A DNA stretch of 64,000 bases, taken from contig NZ_JAAFZT010000022.1 in the NCBI RefSeq assembly GCF_013336795.1, positions 35,791 through 99,790 on the forward strand, given 5' to 3'. The translations under genes and the position numbers were made by a program. Positions 1 through 8,434 of this stretch are shown piece after piece (the stretch's first letter is position 1; every line of letters starts with the position of its first letter). The notes under the pieces are model-generated. The model was given only the letters and a program-made list of their open reading frames with translations, did not search any database and was not told the DNA's origin. This stretch comes from Alteripontixanthobacter muriae. GTDB taxonomy: Bacteria; Pseudomonadota; Alphaproteobacteria; Sphingomonadales; Sphingomonadaceae.

Positions 1-1251
1 AAGCGCCTGCGCGACCTCGGCAATACCGTCATCGTGGTGGAGCATGACGAGGACGCGATCCGCACCGCCGATTACGTGGTCGACCTCGGCCCCGGCGCCG
101 GCGTGCATGGCGGAGAGATCGTGGCCGAAGGCACACTGAAACAGGTGCTGAAATCCAAGAAGTCGCTCACCGCCCAATATCTGAACGGCACGCGCGAGAT
201 CGCCGTCCCCAAACAGCGCCGCAAGGGCAACGGCAAGAAGGTCACCGTCCACAACGCCCGCGCCAACAATCTGCAGAACGTCACCGCCAGCATCCCGCTC
301 GGCACCTTTACCTGCATCACCGGCGTATCGGGCAGCGGCAAGTCCAGCTTCACCATCGACACGCTGCACGCAGGCGCGGCGCGGGCGCTGAACGGAGCGC
401 GCGTGATCGCCGGAGCGCATGACAAGATCACCGGCCTCGAAAATTGCGACAAGGTGATCGAAATCGACCAGTCGCCCATCGGCCGCACTCCGCGTTCGAA
501 CCCGGCGACCTATACCGGCGCCTTCACCAATATCCGCGACTGGTTCGCGGGCCTGCCGGAATCCCAGGCGCGCGGATACAAGCCGGGGCGGTTCAGCTTC
601 AATGTGAAGGGCGGCCGGTGCGAGGCGTGCCAGGGCGACGGGCTGATCAAGATCGAGATGCACTTCCTGCCCGACGTCTATGTCACCTGCGAACAATGCG
701 ATGGCAAGCGCTACAACCGCGAGACGCTGGAGGTGCGCTTCAAGGGCATGAGCATCGCCGACGTGCTCGACATGACGATCGAGGATGCGGAGGAGTTCTT
801 CAAGGCCGTCCCCCCCATCCGCGACCGGATGGCGATGCTGAACGAGGTGGGGCTGGGCTACGTCAAGGTGGGCCAGCAGGCGACGACCCTGTCAGGGGGC
901 GAGGCGCAGCGCGTGAAACTGGCGAAGGAACTCGCCCGCCGCAGCACGGGGCAGACGCTGTATATTCTGGACGAGCCGACGACGGGCCTGCATTTCGAGG
1001 ATGTGCGGAAATTGCTCGAAGTCCTCCAGCGACTGGTGGACCAGGGCAATTCTGTGGTGGTGATCGAACATAATCTGGACGTGATCAAGGTCGCCGACTG
1101 GATCCTCGACCTCGGCCCCGGAGGCGGCGTCCGCGGCGGCGAGATCGTGGCCGAAGGCACCCCGGAGCAAGTGGCGAAAGAGCCGCGCAGCTACACGGGG
1201 CACTATCTTGCGCCGATGTTGGAGAGAGTGAGAGAACGAGAAGCAAGTTGA
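1..1251 (+). CDS. uvrA: Excinuclease ABC subunit A, C-terminal part (5' end outside window)
   Basis: UvrA is the damage-recognition ATPase of nucleotide excision repair; it loads UvrB onto lesions. The reading frame is open from base 1, so the gene starts upstream of the window and about 416 C-terminal codons are visible. They hold the end of the first ABC ATPase and the whole second one: Walker [10 protein letters not shown], the zinc-binding module CEACQGDG followed by CEQC, the ABC signature [10 protein letters not shown], and Walker [14 protein letters not shown]. The glycine-rich [12 protein letters not shown] stretch and its second copy [12 protein letters not shown] show the internal duplication typical of UvrA. 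The gene stops just before the accessory patch with the IS element. UvrA is often SOS-controlled, but its promoter is not in the window. Confidence 0.97.
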   Translation, partial: KRLRDLGNTVIVVEHDEDAIRTADYVVDLGPGAGVHGGEIVAEGTLKQVLKSKKSLTAQYLNGTREIAVPKQRRKGNGKKVTVHNARANNLQNVTASIPLGTFTCITGVSGSGKSSFTIDTLHAGAARALNGARVIAGAHDKITGLENCDKVIEIDQSPIGRTPRSNPATYTGAFTNIRDWFAGLPESQARGYKPGRFSFNVKGGRCEACQGDGLIKIEMHFLPDVYVTCEQCDGKRYNRETLEVRFKGMSIADVLDMTIEDAEEFFKAVPPIRDRMAMLNEVGLGYVKVGQQATTLSGGEAQRVKLAKELARRSTGQTLYILDEPTTGLHFEDVRKLLEVLQRLVDQGNSVVVIEHNLDVIKVADWILDLGPGGGVRGGEIVAEGTPEQVAKEPRSYTGHYLAPMLERVREREAS

Positions 1252-1274
1252 TGCCACACCTCGCAGGAAGATCA

Positions 1275-1514
1275 TTAGGATGCTAACGACTTTTCGACGA
1301 TTTTCGATGCCTTTTCGAGCCAGTCCGAATTTATTACCTTACTAACGGAGGGCGATAAATTGTAGGCGCTAGTTGCAATTGAAGACAAAAGAACCGTCAC
1401 TGTGATGATCTTTGCAGATGTTTTGAGTCCTTCTTTAACACCGGCGAAAGTAGATCCAATAAGGCCGCCAAACCCAATGTATATCGTTCCTATCAAGTTC
1501 TCTAGGGTTGACAT
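1275..1514 (-). CDS. Short hypothetical protein starting inside the IS end
   Basis: A 79-codon ORF of unknown function that begins MSTLENLIG and has two hydrophobic stretches (about residues 8-20 and 35-48), so it may be membrane-associated. Its ATG and a good Shine-Dalgarno (GGAGGAAA on the minus strand) both lie inside the terminal inverted repeat of the neighbouring IS3 element. The frame also stays open further back into the IS to 1628. The simplest reading is that the IS replaced the original 5' end of a host gene and now supplies start signals to the remnant. It could also be spurious. The stretch is visibly less GC-rich than uvrA beside it. No family recognised. Confidence 0.4.
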   Translation of the reverse strand: MSTLENLIGTIYIGFGGLIGSTFAGVKEGLKTSAKIITVTVLLSSIATSAYNLSPSVSKVINSDWLEKASKIVEKSLAS

Positions 1515-1550
1515 GACCCCCAGCTTTCCTCCAGCTGGGATTAGAGCCGG
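1509..1550. repeat. IS3 terminal inverted repeat, orfB side
   Basis: Begins TGACATGACCCCC reading into the element and continues with TTCCTCC and ATTAGAGCCGG. It matches the opposite end at 2735-2778 with a few mismatches and one indel. It contains the orfB stop codon and, on the minus strand in the outward direction, a GGAGGAAA motif plus an ATG that opens the adjacent 79-codon ORF. Confidence 0.75.
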
Positions 1551-2449
1551 ACAGCTTTGTTGCGCATGAGCGCGGTTGAAGCAATGGGCTGCGTAGCGGA
1601 GCCCGTAGGGCGTAGCGAAGCAGGCCATTGCTTATCCAGTTCGGCGGCGAACGCCGCCGGTGTTGCGTAGCCGAGGGATGAATGCGGTCGCTCCCGATTG
1701 TAGTCATCTACCCAGGCAGCGATCTCGACACGTGCATGAGCCATGCTCAAGAACAGCGTCTCGTTGAGCAGTTCGTCCCGCATCCGGCCATTGAAGCTCT
1801 CGACATAGCCATTCTGCATCGGCCTTCCCGGCGCGATGTAATGCCACTCCACGCCGATCTCGCCGCACCATGCCAGCACCGCATTGCTGGTGAGTTCGGT
1901 CCCATTATCGCTGACGATCATGCCGGGCTTGCCACGCCGGGCGATCAGCTCGGTCAGTTCCCGCACCACGCGGCGACCGGAGATCGACGTGTCCGGCACC
2001 GCTACCAGGCACTCTCTGGTCACATCATCGACCACGTTGAGCACCCGGAACCGTCTGCCCGACGCCATCTGGTCATGAACGAAGTCGAGGCTCCACCGCT
2101 GGTTCGGCAGAGCCAAAACCGGAGCAGGAGCCCTCGTGCCGACAGCACGCCTGCGGCTGCGTCGTCGCCTCACTGCCAGCCCTTCCTCCTTGTAGAGCCT
2201 CTGGGTCTTCTTCCGATTGATCATGATCCCTTCCCGGCGCAGCAGGATATGCAAACGGCGATAGCCGAACCGGCGACGCTGGTTGGCCAGCTCGCGCAGC
2301 TTCTCACGCAGACCAGCGTTATCGTCCCGCGTGGAACGGTATCGCACGCTCTTGCGATCGGCATCCATGACACGGCACGCCCGCCGTTCGCTCATTCCGT
2401 GGCAGGCCTGGAGATGAGCAACAGCTTCCCGCTGCGCGGCGGGCGTCAA
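1541..2449 (-). CDS. IS3-family transposase OrfB, DDE integrase domain
   Basis: This is the catalytic half of the transposase. It carries the HTH_21-like region ([17 protein letters not shown]) and an rve integrase core with the DDE triad: Asp in WSLDFVHD (about residue 122), Asp in IVSDNGTEL (about 181) and Glu in NGYVESFNG (about 217). It is probably made as an OrfAB fusion through the slippery site at its start; the only in-frame initiator there is a TTG. The stop codon lies inside the terminal inverted repeat. The length is normal for IS3 elements and the frame has no interruption. Confidence 0.92.
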   Translation of the reverse strand: MTPAAQREAVAHLQACHGMSERRACRVMDADRKSVRYRSTRDDNAGLREKLRELANQRRRFGYRRLHILLRREGIMINRKKTQRLYKEEGLAVRRRRSRRRAVGTRAPAPVLALPNQRWSLDFVHDQMASGRRFRVLNVVDDVTRECLVAVPDTSISGRRVVRELTELIARRGKPGMIVSDNGTELTSNAVLAWCGEIGVEWHYIAPGRPMQNGYVESFNGRMRDELLNETLFLSMAHARVEIAAWVDDYNRERPHSSLGYATPAAFAAELDKQWPASLRPTGSATQPIASTALMRNKAVRL

Positions 2450-2712
2450 AACTTTTTTGCCAGAAGATCTTTCAGCGCAGCCTTGTCCAGCATCGCATCG
2501 GCCAGCAACCGCTTCAGCTTCGCGTTTTCGCTCTCCAGCTCCTTGAGCCGCCGGGCATCGGACACCTCCAGCCCGCCATACTTCGACTTCCAGTTGTAGA
2601 TCGTCGCTTCCGACACTCCGTGCCGCCGAGCCAGGTCGGCGGTCTTCGCACCCGCCTCCGCTTCCTTCAACACGCCAATGATCTGCTCTTCGGTAAACCT
2701 CGTTCTCTTCAT
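2446..2712 (-). CDS. IS3-family transposase OrfA, helix-turn-helix protein
   Basis: An 88-residue HTH protein (Tnp_1/IS3 OrfA type) starting [19 protein letters not shown], with a recognition helix around [16 protein letters not shown] and a leucine-rich coiled coil ([15 protein letters not shown]) used for multimerisation. It binds the inverted repeats and, with OrfB, forms the active transposase. It ends LLAKKF* within the A AAA AAG slippery run, and its stop overlaps the beginning of orfB. Confidence 0.92.
   Translation of the reverse strand: MKRTRFTEEQIIGVLKEAEAGAKTADLARRHGVSEATIYNWKSKYGGLEVSDARRLKELESENAKLKRLLADAMLDKAALKDLLAKKF
2452..2458 (-). other. Programmed -1 frameshift site of the IS3 transposase
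   Basis: On the minus strand the sequence is A AAA AAG, the classic IS3 slippery heptamer, at the last Lys-Lys codons of orfA. A -1 slip moves ribosomes past the orfA TGA into the orfB frame (reading V-L-T-P-A-A-Q) and gives the OrfAB fusion. Seen directly; its use is inferred from the family. Confidence 0.8.
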
Positions 2713-2734
2713 CTCGTCCGTCCTTCTGTCAGGG

Positions 2735-2778
2735 CCGGACTCTAATCCAACTTGGAGGAAAATCAGGGGGTCACGTCA
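2735..2778. repeat. IS3 terminal inverted repeat, orfA side
   Basis: On the minus strand it reads TGACGTGACCCCC and ends ATTAGAGTCCGG, pairing with 1509-1550. It lies just upstream of orfA and probably holds or overlaps the transposase promoter. The exact outer boundary could be 5 bases further in, since TGACCCCC alone would also make a plausible tip. Confidence 0.7.
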
Positions 2779-2843
2779 GTGTTCGTAAACTAAGAGACAT
2801 CCGCAACTCAGTGGCTGGAGCAATGCCTCAGGAGTTAAGTTGA

Positions 2844-3266
2844 CTAAACGGCTGGTTGGATAGAACGACGACCATTCCGGTTTGCAGGTGGATCAAGTTG
2901 TTCGATTATGTACTCTTCTAGCGACGGCGCTTGATGCGCTTCGTGGACAGGAACGGTGTGCAGGATAGCCGGTACCTTAGTCCAAGACTCTGAGCCGGTT
3001 CGCGCGAGCTTGTTTATTTTTCCATCCCATTGAAAATACGTGTCTGCTCGCCGGCCAATCGTGCTGCCGCAAGATGCCTTACCAACGTAAAGCAGTGTGC
3101 CTCCCTCATCGAAGAACGCATAGCAACCAGCCTTTTCCGCAAATGGAAAAGATGTGCTCTGCCAACTTGCATGTAGATCATACGGCTCGCTGATTTCGAA
3201 TTCTTGGATGTGATACCGCGCGCAATATTCGCGTACTGCGTTCTTCAGCTCTGCCAGAGTGGCCAT
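2844..3266 (-). CDS. GIY-YIG nuclease-like domain protein
   Basis: A 140-residue protein whose middle part fits a GIY-YIG fold. The GIY strand is represented by AGCYAFFDEG, the YIG strand by LLYVGKAS, followed by the conserved arginine in TIGRRADTYF. Near the C-terminus come the metal-binding Glu and the late Asn (SLEEYIIEQL, DPPANRNG). It is a single small domain with no recognised partner domain, so its substrate cannot be named; stand-alone proteins of this kind occur in mobile and defence-associated regions. A strong ribosome site (AGGAGGAATGCT before ATG) supports the start. It sits in the AT-richer patch beside the IS and is transcribed away from the next gene. Confidence 0.7.
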   Translation of the reverse strand: MATLAELKNAVREYCARYHIQEFEISEPYDLHASWQSTSFPFAEKAGCYAFFDEGGTLLYVGKASCGSTIGRRADTYFQWDGKINKLARTGSESWTKVPAILHTVPVHEAHQAPSLEEYIIEQLDPPANRNGRRSIQPAV

Positions 3267-3341
3267 AGCATTCCTCCTGTCCTACTTGCTGCGACTTGTA
3301 TAACTGGTTCGGTTCCCCTGAACATACCTAGCAGGTGAACC

Positions 3342-4142
3342 ATGACCGCTCTTGTCGCCCACGACACCTTCACCGCCACCACCACGCCAGCAAACCACAC
3401 AATCCTCACTCCCGAGCGGCAGGCTGACTTCCTCACGAGTCTGCAACTCTACGGCAATGTGCGGCTCGCCTGCCGCGCGGCTTCGGTTTCGCCGCAGACG
3501 GCCTATCGGGCGCGGCGGCGGCTTGCCGGGTTTGCGAGGGGCTGGGATGCGGCTTTGCTCAGCGTGCGCGCTCATGCCGAGGAGGTGCTGGCGGACCGCG
3601 CGATCAACGGGGTGGAGGAGGCGGTGTTCTATCACGGGGAGGAGGTCGCGCGGCGGCGGCGGTTCGACTCCCGCCTGCTGCTCGCCCATCTGGCGCGGCT
3701 CGATCGGCTGGAAGCGCGGGACGATGTGGCCGCCACTCTCCCGCTGCTCGACGATCAGATCGACGCGCTGCGGCGCGGGGAGGATCTGCCGCAGGCGGCT
3801 CCGGAAAAAGAGGTTCAGGACCGTGTTCCACCCGTTCCATCCCGCTCCTGCGAAGATGCGGACATGGACGATGAAGGGGAGGGCTGGCCGGAAGATTGGC
3901 CGGAAGACTGGCCAGAAGATTGGCCGAAATACGGGGACGGCGAGTTCGAGAATTCCACCCCGTTAAGCCGTCGCCTGAACGCAATGGAATTCGCGCGCCC
4001 GTCCGGCGCTCTGCTGCCGCACCAGATGGGCGATGCGGACGAGGTCGAATATTGGCAGCTGGAGGCCTTCGAGGCCGGTCAGGAAGGCTGGTGGCTGGTC
4101 ACCGGAGAAGAGGATTTCAACCCGCCGGAAGAAGCGGCCTGA
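3342..4142 (+). CDS. Hypothetical protein with terminase-small-subunit-like HTH and WPED repeats
   Basis: A 266-residue protein of unknown function. Residues about 20-60 (LTPERQADFLTSLQ, then NVRLACRAASVSPQTAYRAR) look like the helix-turn-helix of phage terminase small subunits and related DNA-binding proteins. A basic helical middle follows, then an acidic C-terminal half. Three perfect WPED tetrapeptides and a partial fourth occur around residues 182-196. No phage gene is nearby, so this is more likely a resident sphingomonad protein than a prophage remnant. The ATG at 3342 is followed directly by coding-like sequence, and the shadow frames are much less plausible. It converges on rlpA with a 9-base gap. 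Confidence 0.6.
   Translation: MTALVAHDTFTATTTPANHTILTPERQADFLTSLQLYGNVRLACRAASVSPQTAYRARRRLAGFARGWDAALLSVRAHAEEVLADRAINGVEEAVFYHGEEVARRRRFDSRLLLAHLARLDRLEARDDVAATLPLLDDQIDALRRGEDLPQAAPEKEVQDRVPPVPSRSCEDADMDDEGEGWPEDWPEDWPEDWPKYGDGEFENSTPLSRRLNAMEFARPSGALLPHQMGDADEVEYWQLEAFEAGQEGWWLVTGEEDFNPPEEAA
3885..3925 (+). repeat. In-frame 12-bp tandem repeat encoding WPED
   Basis: Three copies of a 12-base unit, tggccggaagat with two third-position or silent changes, plus a 5-base partial copy. Being in frame, copy-number changes would lengthen or shorten an acidic Trp/Pro stretch without disrupting the gene. Confidence 0.85.
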
Positions 4143-4151
4143 GGGGGCGGT

Positions 4152-4694
4152 TCAGTCCAGCAGCGCCAGTTCCACATGGCCGTGGCCGCGCTGGACGATG
4201 CCGATGTTCTCGGCGGCGGAGCGGGACAGGTCGATGATGCGATTGCCATGGAACGGCCCGCGATCGTTGATCCGCACCGTGACGCTGCGGCCATTGGCGG
4301 GGTTGGTCACCTGCACCATCGATCCGAAGGGCAGGGTGCGATGCGCGGCGGTCAACTGGCCGGGGTCGAACCGCTCGCCGCTGGCCGTACGCCGCCCGGC
4401 GAAACGCGCCCCGTAATAGCTGGCGTTACCCGATCCGATGATGCGTGCGGCGGGCTCTTCCTCGACCGGCGGGTCGATCTGGGTGATGTCCACCACGTTG
4501 CCTGCAGGCTGCGGCGCGGGGGGCAGGGCGCGGAAACGGACGAACTCCGCCGTGAACTCGGCGGAAACGGCCTGCTGCGCCGCAACCGGCGCGCCGGAGA
4601 GATTGGGGAGGAGCAGCACGGCGGCAACGGTGGCGATGCGGCGGCTGGCTGTCCGGCTGAGCCGGGGACGGGCGAAAAGCTTGGGGCTGTTCAT
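4152..4694 (-). CDS. rlpA: RlpA-family septal ring lytic transglycosylase
   Basis: RlpA proteins are exported enzymes that cleave glycan strands lacking stem peptides, usually at the division septum. The 180-residue product has an N-terminal export signal (hydrophobic core IATVAAVLLLPNL, cleavage near PVAAQ), a proline-rich linker, and a double-psi beta-barrel domain from about residue 88 to the end. The domain carries GNASYYGARFAGRRTASGE, the histidine of TAAHRTLPFG (about 118) and the aspartate of INDRGPFHG (about 144), the pair considered catalytic in Pseudomonas RlpA. No C-terminal SPOR domain is present, so septal targeting by denuded glycan binding is not evident. There is no lipobox cysteine, so it is probably soluble in the periplasm. 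Confidence 0.88.
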   Translation of the reverse strand: MNSPKLFARPRLSRTASRRIATVAAVLLLPNLSGAPVAAQQAVSAEFTAEFVRFRALPPAPQPAGNVVDITQIDPPVEEEPAARIIGSGNASYYGARFAGRRTASGERFDPGQLTAAHRTLPFGSMVQVTNPANGRSVTVRINDRGPFHGNRIIDLSRSAAENIGIVQRGHGHVELALLD

Positions 4695-4837
4695 GAAGGG
4701 TGCTTTTACAGGGCGAACCTAAACAGCGGCAGTCCAGCCAAACCGCTCCGCCCCTGGAATCACTCAACCCGTCCCGAAAATGCGGGAACCTTTGTGCACA
4801 ACCTAAGTTATAGCGCGAAACCGAAGGAGAGAATCGC

Positions 4838-6055
4838 CTAGCGACGGTCCCGCTGGGCCAGCAGCCTGAGGCGCAGGGCGTTCAGCTTGATGAACCCTTC
4901 CGCATCGCGCTGGTCATAGGCACCCTGATCGTCCTCGAAAGTGACATGCCGCTCCGAATAAAGGCTGTTGGGCGACTTGCGCCCGACGACGCTGACGCTG
5001 CCCTTGTACAGCTTGAGCCGGACCGTGCCGCTGACCTTCGCCTGGCTGTGATCGATGGCCGCCTGCAACATCTCGCGCTCGGGCGAAAACCAGAAGCCGT
5101 TGTAGATCATCTCGGCATAGCGGGGCATCAATTCGTCCTTCAGATGCGTCGCCCCGCGGTCGAGGGTGATCTGCTCGATCCCGCGATGCGCCCGGGCATA
5201 GATCTCCCCGCCGGGCGTTTCGTACATCCCGCGGCTCTTCATGCCGACAAAGCGGCCCTCGACCAGATCCAGCCGCCCGATACCGTGCCTGCGGCCAAGA
5301 TCATTGAGAGTGGCAAGCAAGGTGGCCGGACTCATGCTCTCGCCGTTCAGGCCGACGCCGTCGCCTCGTTCGAAGTCGATGGTGATGTACTCCGCTTCCT
5401 CCGGCGCATCTTCGGGATCGACGGTGCGGGAATAGACATAATCCGGGGTCTCTTCCCACGGATCTTCCAGCACCTTCCCTTCGGAAGATGTGTGCAGCAG
5501 GTTAGCATCGGTGGAAAATGGGCTTTCGCCGCGCTTGTCCTTGGGAACTTCGATCTGGTGGCGTTCCGCCCATTCGATCAGCGCGGTGCGCGATGTCAGG
5601 TCCCATTCCCGCCATGGGGCAATGATACGGATGTCTGGGTTCAGGGCGTATGCGCTGAGTTCGAAACGGACCTGATCGTTGCCTTTGCCGGTCGCACCAT
5701 GTGCGATGGCATCGGCACCGGTTTCGCGAGCGATCTCGATAAGCCGCTTGGAGATAAGCGGACGCGCAATGGATGTGCCCAGAAGGTAGTCACCTTCGTA
5801 TCGCGCATTGGCCCGCATCATCGGAAAGACGAAGTCGCTGACGAACTCCTCCCGCAGATCGTCGATGTAGATGTGATCGTCCGGCACACCCATGGCGCTC
5901 GCCTTGCGCCGGGCAGGCTCGAGTTCTTCACCCTGCCCGAGATCGGCAGTAAAGGTAACTACTTCACAACCGTAAGTAACCTGAAGCCACTTTAGAATGA
6001 CGCTCGTGTCCAGGCCTCCGGAGTAGGCAAGGACGACTTTCCTGATATCCGACAT
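4838..6055 (-). CDS. argG: Argininosuccinate synthase
   Basis: Condenses citrulline and aspartate with ATP to argininosuccinate, the penultimate step of arginine synthesis. The protein has 405 residues, the usual length. The N-terminal ATP pyrophosphatase P-loop [15 protein letters not shown] is clear, as are the citrulline/aspartate-binding stretches [20 protein letters not shown] and [15 protein letters not shown]. The start [14 protein letters not shown] is the family's normal N-terminus. It is alone on the minus strand between rlpA and the molybdoenzyme operon. Confidence 0.98.
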   Translation of the reverse strand: MSDIRKVVLAYSGGLDTSVILKWLQVTYGCEVVTFTADLGQGEELEPARRKASAMGVPDDHIYIDDLREEFVSDFVFPMMRANARYEGDYLLGTSIARPLISKRLIEIARETGADAIAHGATGKGNDQVRFELSAYALNPDIRIIAPWREWDLTSRTALIEWAERHQIEVPKDKRGESPFSTDANLLHTSSEGKVLEDPWEETPDYVYSRTVDPEDAPEEAEYITIDFERGDGVGLNGESMSPATLLATLNDLGRRHGIGRLDLVEGRFVGMKSRGMYETPGGEIYARAHRGIEQITLDRGATHLKDELMPRYAEMIYNGFWFSPEREMLQAAIDHSQAKVSGTVRLKLYKGSVSVVGRKSPNSLYSERHVTFEDDQGAYDQRDAEGFIKLNALRLRLLAQRDRR

Positions 6056-6147
6056 GCGCGATCCCGGTTGTAAGTTAATGGTGTCCGGGCGCGCCTATCA
6101 GCCGCGCAGGGGCATCGCAAACAAGAAGGGCTTGCCCGTGTGGAATG

Positions 6148-6888
6148 TCAGATGCCAGCGTACCATTGATAGCCGCGATCCTCCCAATAGCCGCCTTCGC
6201 CTCCGCCTATGCCGTCGAGGCTGGCGACTGCTTCGATGCCGGTCAGATATTTGGCATGTTTGTAACCGAGTTGCCGTTCGATACGCATCCTTAGGGGCGC
6301 GCCATTTCTGACAGGCAAGGGCTCGCCGTTCAACTGATGCGCGATGATGGTTTGCGGATGGTAGGCATCAAGTAGGTCGATGCTTTCGTAGTAGGCGCTG
6401 CCGTTCAGTTCGTCAGCGCAGCGGAACACGATGAAACGGGCGCTATTCTGCAATCCCGCTGCGTCGAGGATGAGAGACAAACGAGGGCCAGTCCATTGCC
6501 CTATGGCGCTCCACCCTTCAACGCAGTCGTGCCTCGTAATTTGTGTCCGCTGAGGCAGTCGGCGTATGTTATCGACACTGAAGCTGAGGGGATTATCAAC
6601 AAGCCCACCGACGGTCAGACGCCAATCAGCGAAACCGTTTGCGGCAGATAGCGCATAGGAAGCCTGATCGGGCTGGGTTGTGCCATTTCCCCGAAAGAAG
6701 GGAGAAATGTCTGCGGGAGAATATTCTTTCACCAGTGCTGTCCGGCTGCGGAAAAGCTGTTGCGCCTTGCGGTGAAGATCTTCGGCTGCATCGAACACAC
6801 TCGATCCGCCGCTGTCAGCCACTTTCGAGCAAGCCCCGACCATAGCCGCTCCCATTGCAAGCAGCATGTTTCTGCGGTGAAGACTCAT
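6148..6888 (-). CDS. Molybdopterin-dependent oxidoreductase, MsrP/sulfite-oxidase-like
   Basis: A 246-residue exported protein of the sulfite oxidase fold. The N-terminus has an Arg-Arg motif (SLHRRNMLLAMG) that could direct Tat export, followed by a possible lipobox at VGAC. The conserved molybdenum-ligand cysteine lies in TRHDCVEGWSAIGQWTG, and the family signature LRMRIERQLGYKHAKYL follows. Related enzymes such as MsrP (YedY) reduce methionine sulfoxide in the periplasm with electrons from a membrane cytochrome. The gene overlaps the upstream cytochrome b gene by ATGA, so the two are almost certainly one electron-transfer unit. The true substrate is not shown. The frame stays open far upstream, but the ATG at 6888 fits the overlap and the signal sequence. 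Confidence 0.85.
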   Translation of the reverse strand: MSLHRRNMLLAMGAAMVGACSKVADSGGSSVFDAAEDLHRKAQQLFRSRTALVKEYSPADISPFFRGNGTTQPDQASYALSAANGFADWRLTVGGLVDNPLSFSVDNIRRLPQRTQITRHDCVEGWSAIGQWTGPRLSLILDAAGLQNSARFIVFRCADELNGSAYYESIDLLDAYHPQTIIAHQLNGEPLPVRNGAPLRMRIERQLGYKHAKYLTGIEAVASLDGIGGGEGGYWEDRGYQWYAGI

Positions 6889-7637
6889 TTCCGATCTCCG
6901 AGGATCATGGATCTTAGTTGCCCGAGTGGGCCGGACACGAAGACCAGCGCAACATGGAGGACGAAGAATGCGAAGAGCGCCCAGGCTGCCAAGAAATGGA
7001 GCGATCTTGCAGATTGTCGTCCACCCATCAGTTCGATCATCCAGCCCAGCGTAGGTTCCCAACCGGGGCTGATTGCCATTCCCGTAAAGATCATCAGCGG
7101 GAGCAGGATGACGTAGACCAGACCGTATGAAAGCTTCTGGAAGAAATTGTATTTGCCTTCCTCGGGATCGAATTTGAAGCGCAGATGATTTCGTACATCC
7201 TCTTTGATGGCTGTCCAGTTCCACTCCCTGCGGCGGATCGCGATGTCGCGGCGGAAGTGTCGATTGATCAGCATGCTGATCCAGATGAACAGCAGCCCGA
7301 TTGCATACAGCCAGGCTGTGCTCAGATGCCAATCTCTTGCAGGAGCGAGACTGTAGTAGTCCGGGATCGTTGCCCAACCGGGAAACCGCATGACGGAAAT
7401 CCATGCTTCTTCAGGCAAGAAGCCGGCATCACCCCAGTAAAGCCATGGATGAGCGTTGGAGATGTTCAGCCCCGACATGAACAAGATGACGAGGCAGCCA
7501 AAATTCATCCAGTGCCACAGCCGCGTCGACAGGCGGTGCCGTGGGCGTGCGTCTTCAGCAGAAGCGCGGGGCGGGGTGTCTTTACGATGAGTTTCGAGCG
7601 GCGCTTCCGCAGACGCTGTGTTCGTGCCCGGTGTCAC
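6885..7637 (-). CDS. Cytochrome b561-type membrane subunit for the molybdoenzyme
   Basis: An integral membrane b-type cytochrome of about 250 residues. Hydrophobic segments include LVILFMSGLNI, AWLYAIGLLFIWISMLI, SYGLVYVILLPLMIFTG and FLAAWALFAFFVLHVALVF. Histidines in LSTRLWHWMNFG, ARDWHLSTAW and SLHFLAAW...LHVALVF are candidates for two heme ligations. It probably passes quinol electrons to the molybdopterin subunit encoded next. The start is taken as GTG at 7637 because it forms a GTGA overlap with the stop of the SDR gene; the frame extends further upstream but that part is the shadow of the SDR gene. Its stop overlaps the next start by ATGA. Confidence 0.82.
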   Translation of the reverse strand: MTPGTNTASAEAPLETHRKDTPPRASAEDARPRHRLSTRLWHWMNFGCLVILFMSGLNISNAHPWLYWGDAGFLPEEAWISVMRFPGWATIPDYYSLAPARDWHLSTAWLYAIGLLFIWISMLINRHFRRDIAIRRREWNWTAIKEDVRNHLRFKFDPEEGKYNFFQKLSYGLVYVILLPLMIFTGMAISPGWEPTLGWMIELMGGRQSARSLHFLAAWALFAFFVLHVALVFVSGPLGQLRSMILGDRK

Positions 7638-8434
7638 TGCCGCAGCCCCTCTCGTGCCAGATAGATAACGTCGCGCGGCTGTGACAGCAGATGCTGTCCG
7701 CTGTCGACGAAGAGAGTTTCGCCGCTCTGCATGCAGCCTTCTGACAACCACAATGCCGCCTGCGCAATTTCTGCTGCTTCCGTCTTCCGCCTCAAGAGGT
7801 TCAGGCGGTGCGATACCTCCGTTTCCCGGGGAGCTTGGTCGTGACTGGGCAGAATTGCGCCAGGCGCTAGTCCATAGACGCGATCATCAGCATGCGCGTT
7901 TTCGTCCAGCGCCTGCATGCCCGTCGCAGCAGCCAGAGCATGCTTGCTGGCCGTGTAGGAGAAAAAATCGGGGTTCGTGTTTTCCAGTTTCTGGTCAGTG
8001 ACGTTGATCACCACGCGTCCGGCTCTTGTCCGTCGATCTGAAAGGAAAACCTGCGCCATCGCAGCAGGCGAACGCGCGTTGACGGCCATGGAGCGGTCGA
8101 ATACGTCCTCGTCGAGGCAATCGGCACCGTCCCGCCGAAAGATCGAAGCGCAATTGACCAGTACTCGCCAGTCGGGCGCCCGCTCCAGCAATTCGGCAAC
8201 CATCGCTCGCGCGGCCGAAGTGTCTGCTAGGTCGCAGCGAACTGTTTCTGCCGATGGTAAGCTTGCGCGTAATTCCTGTGCTTCCTTGTGCGAGGTGCCA
8301 TAGTGGATGATGACGTGCCAACCTGCATCAGCGAATTCTTGCGCGATTGCGGCGCCTATTCGGCGTGCTCCGCCGGTCACGAGAACGGATCTCCGGGTCA
8401 CGCGTGGGGTCCTGCTAATGGCACGAACATTCAC
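7634..8434 (-). CDS. Pteridine-reductase-like short-chain dehydrogenase (FolM/PTR1 type)
   Basis: An SDR of 266 residues with the NADPH-binding TGGARRIG motif (about 20-27), the NCAS motif (about 94-97), and an active-site Tyr and Lys in YTASK (160 and 164). The position normally held by the catalytic Ser is Asp (NVTDQ, about 147), which is the mark of pteridine reductases (PTR1) and dihydromonapterin reductase FolM. It therefore probably reduces a dihydropterin or dihydrofolate. Start chosen at GTG 8434, which overlaps the rlmN stop (GTGA). An ORF of the same frame reaches back to 8608 but lies inside rlmN. It is translationally coupled to rlmN upstream and the cytochrome b downstream. Confidence 0.78.
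   Translation of the reverse strand: MNVRAISRTPRVTRRSVLVTGGARRIGAAIAQEFADAGWHVIIHYGTSHKEAQELRASLPSAETVRCDLADTSAARAMVAELLERAPDWRVLVNCASIFRRDGADCLDEDVFDRSMAVNARSPAAMAQVFLSDRRTRAGRVVINVTDQKLENTNPDFFSYTASKHALAAATGMQALDENAHADDRVYGLAPGAILPSHDQAPRETEVSHRLNLLRRKTEAAEIAQAALWLSEGCMQSGETLFVDSGQHLLSQPRDVIYLAREGLRQ

Larger units (their letters stand above)
1509..2778 (-). mobile_element. IS3-family insertion sequence, about 1.27 kb, apparently complete
   Basis: The element carries the two overlapping IS3-type transposase frames (OrfA and OrfB, both minus strand) between matching imperfect terminal inverted repeats. Read inward, both ends start TGAC(A/G)TGACCCCC and later share TTCCTCC and ATTAGAG(C/T)CCGG. 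A slippery A AAA AAG heptamer lies at the orfA/orfB junction, as expected for programmed -1 frameshifting that makes the OrfAB transposase. All catalytic residues are present, so the copy may still be active. The bases immediately outside the repeats (ggt on the left, gtg on the right) show no convincing target-site duplication. That could mean an old insertion, a flanking deletion or recombination, or wrongly placed ends. The OrfA style suggests the IS407-like group, but the subgroup is not certain. Confidence 0.9.

Noticed and set aside
1682..2599. 305-codon plus-strand ORF inside the IS element
   Set aside because: Antisense to the intact transposase frames; no domain.
2779..3341. Possible CRISPR or phage attachment site next to the IS and GIY-YIG gene
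   Set aside because: No regularly spaced repeats, no integrase gene and no tRNA next to it; only the IS3 repeats were found.
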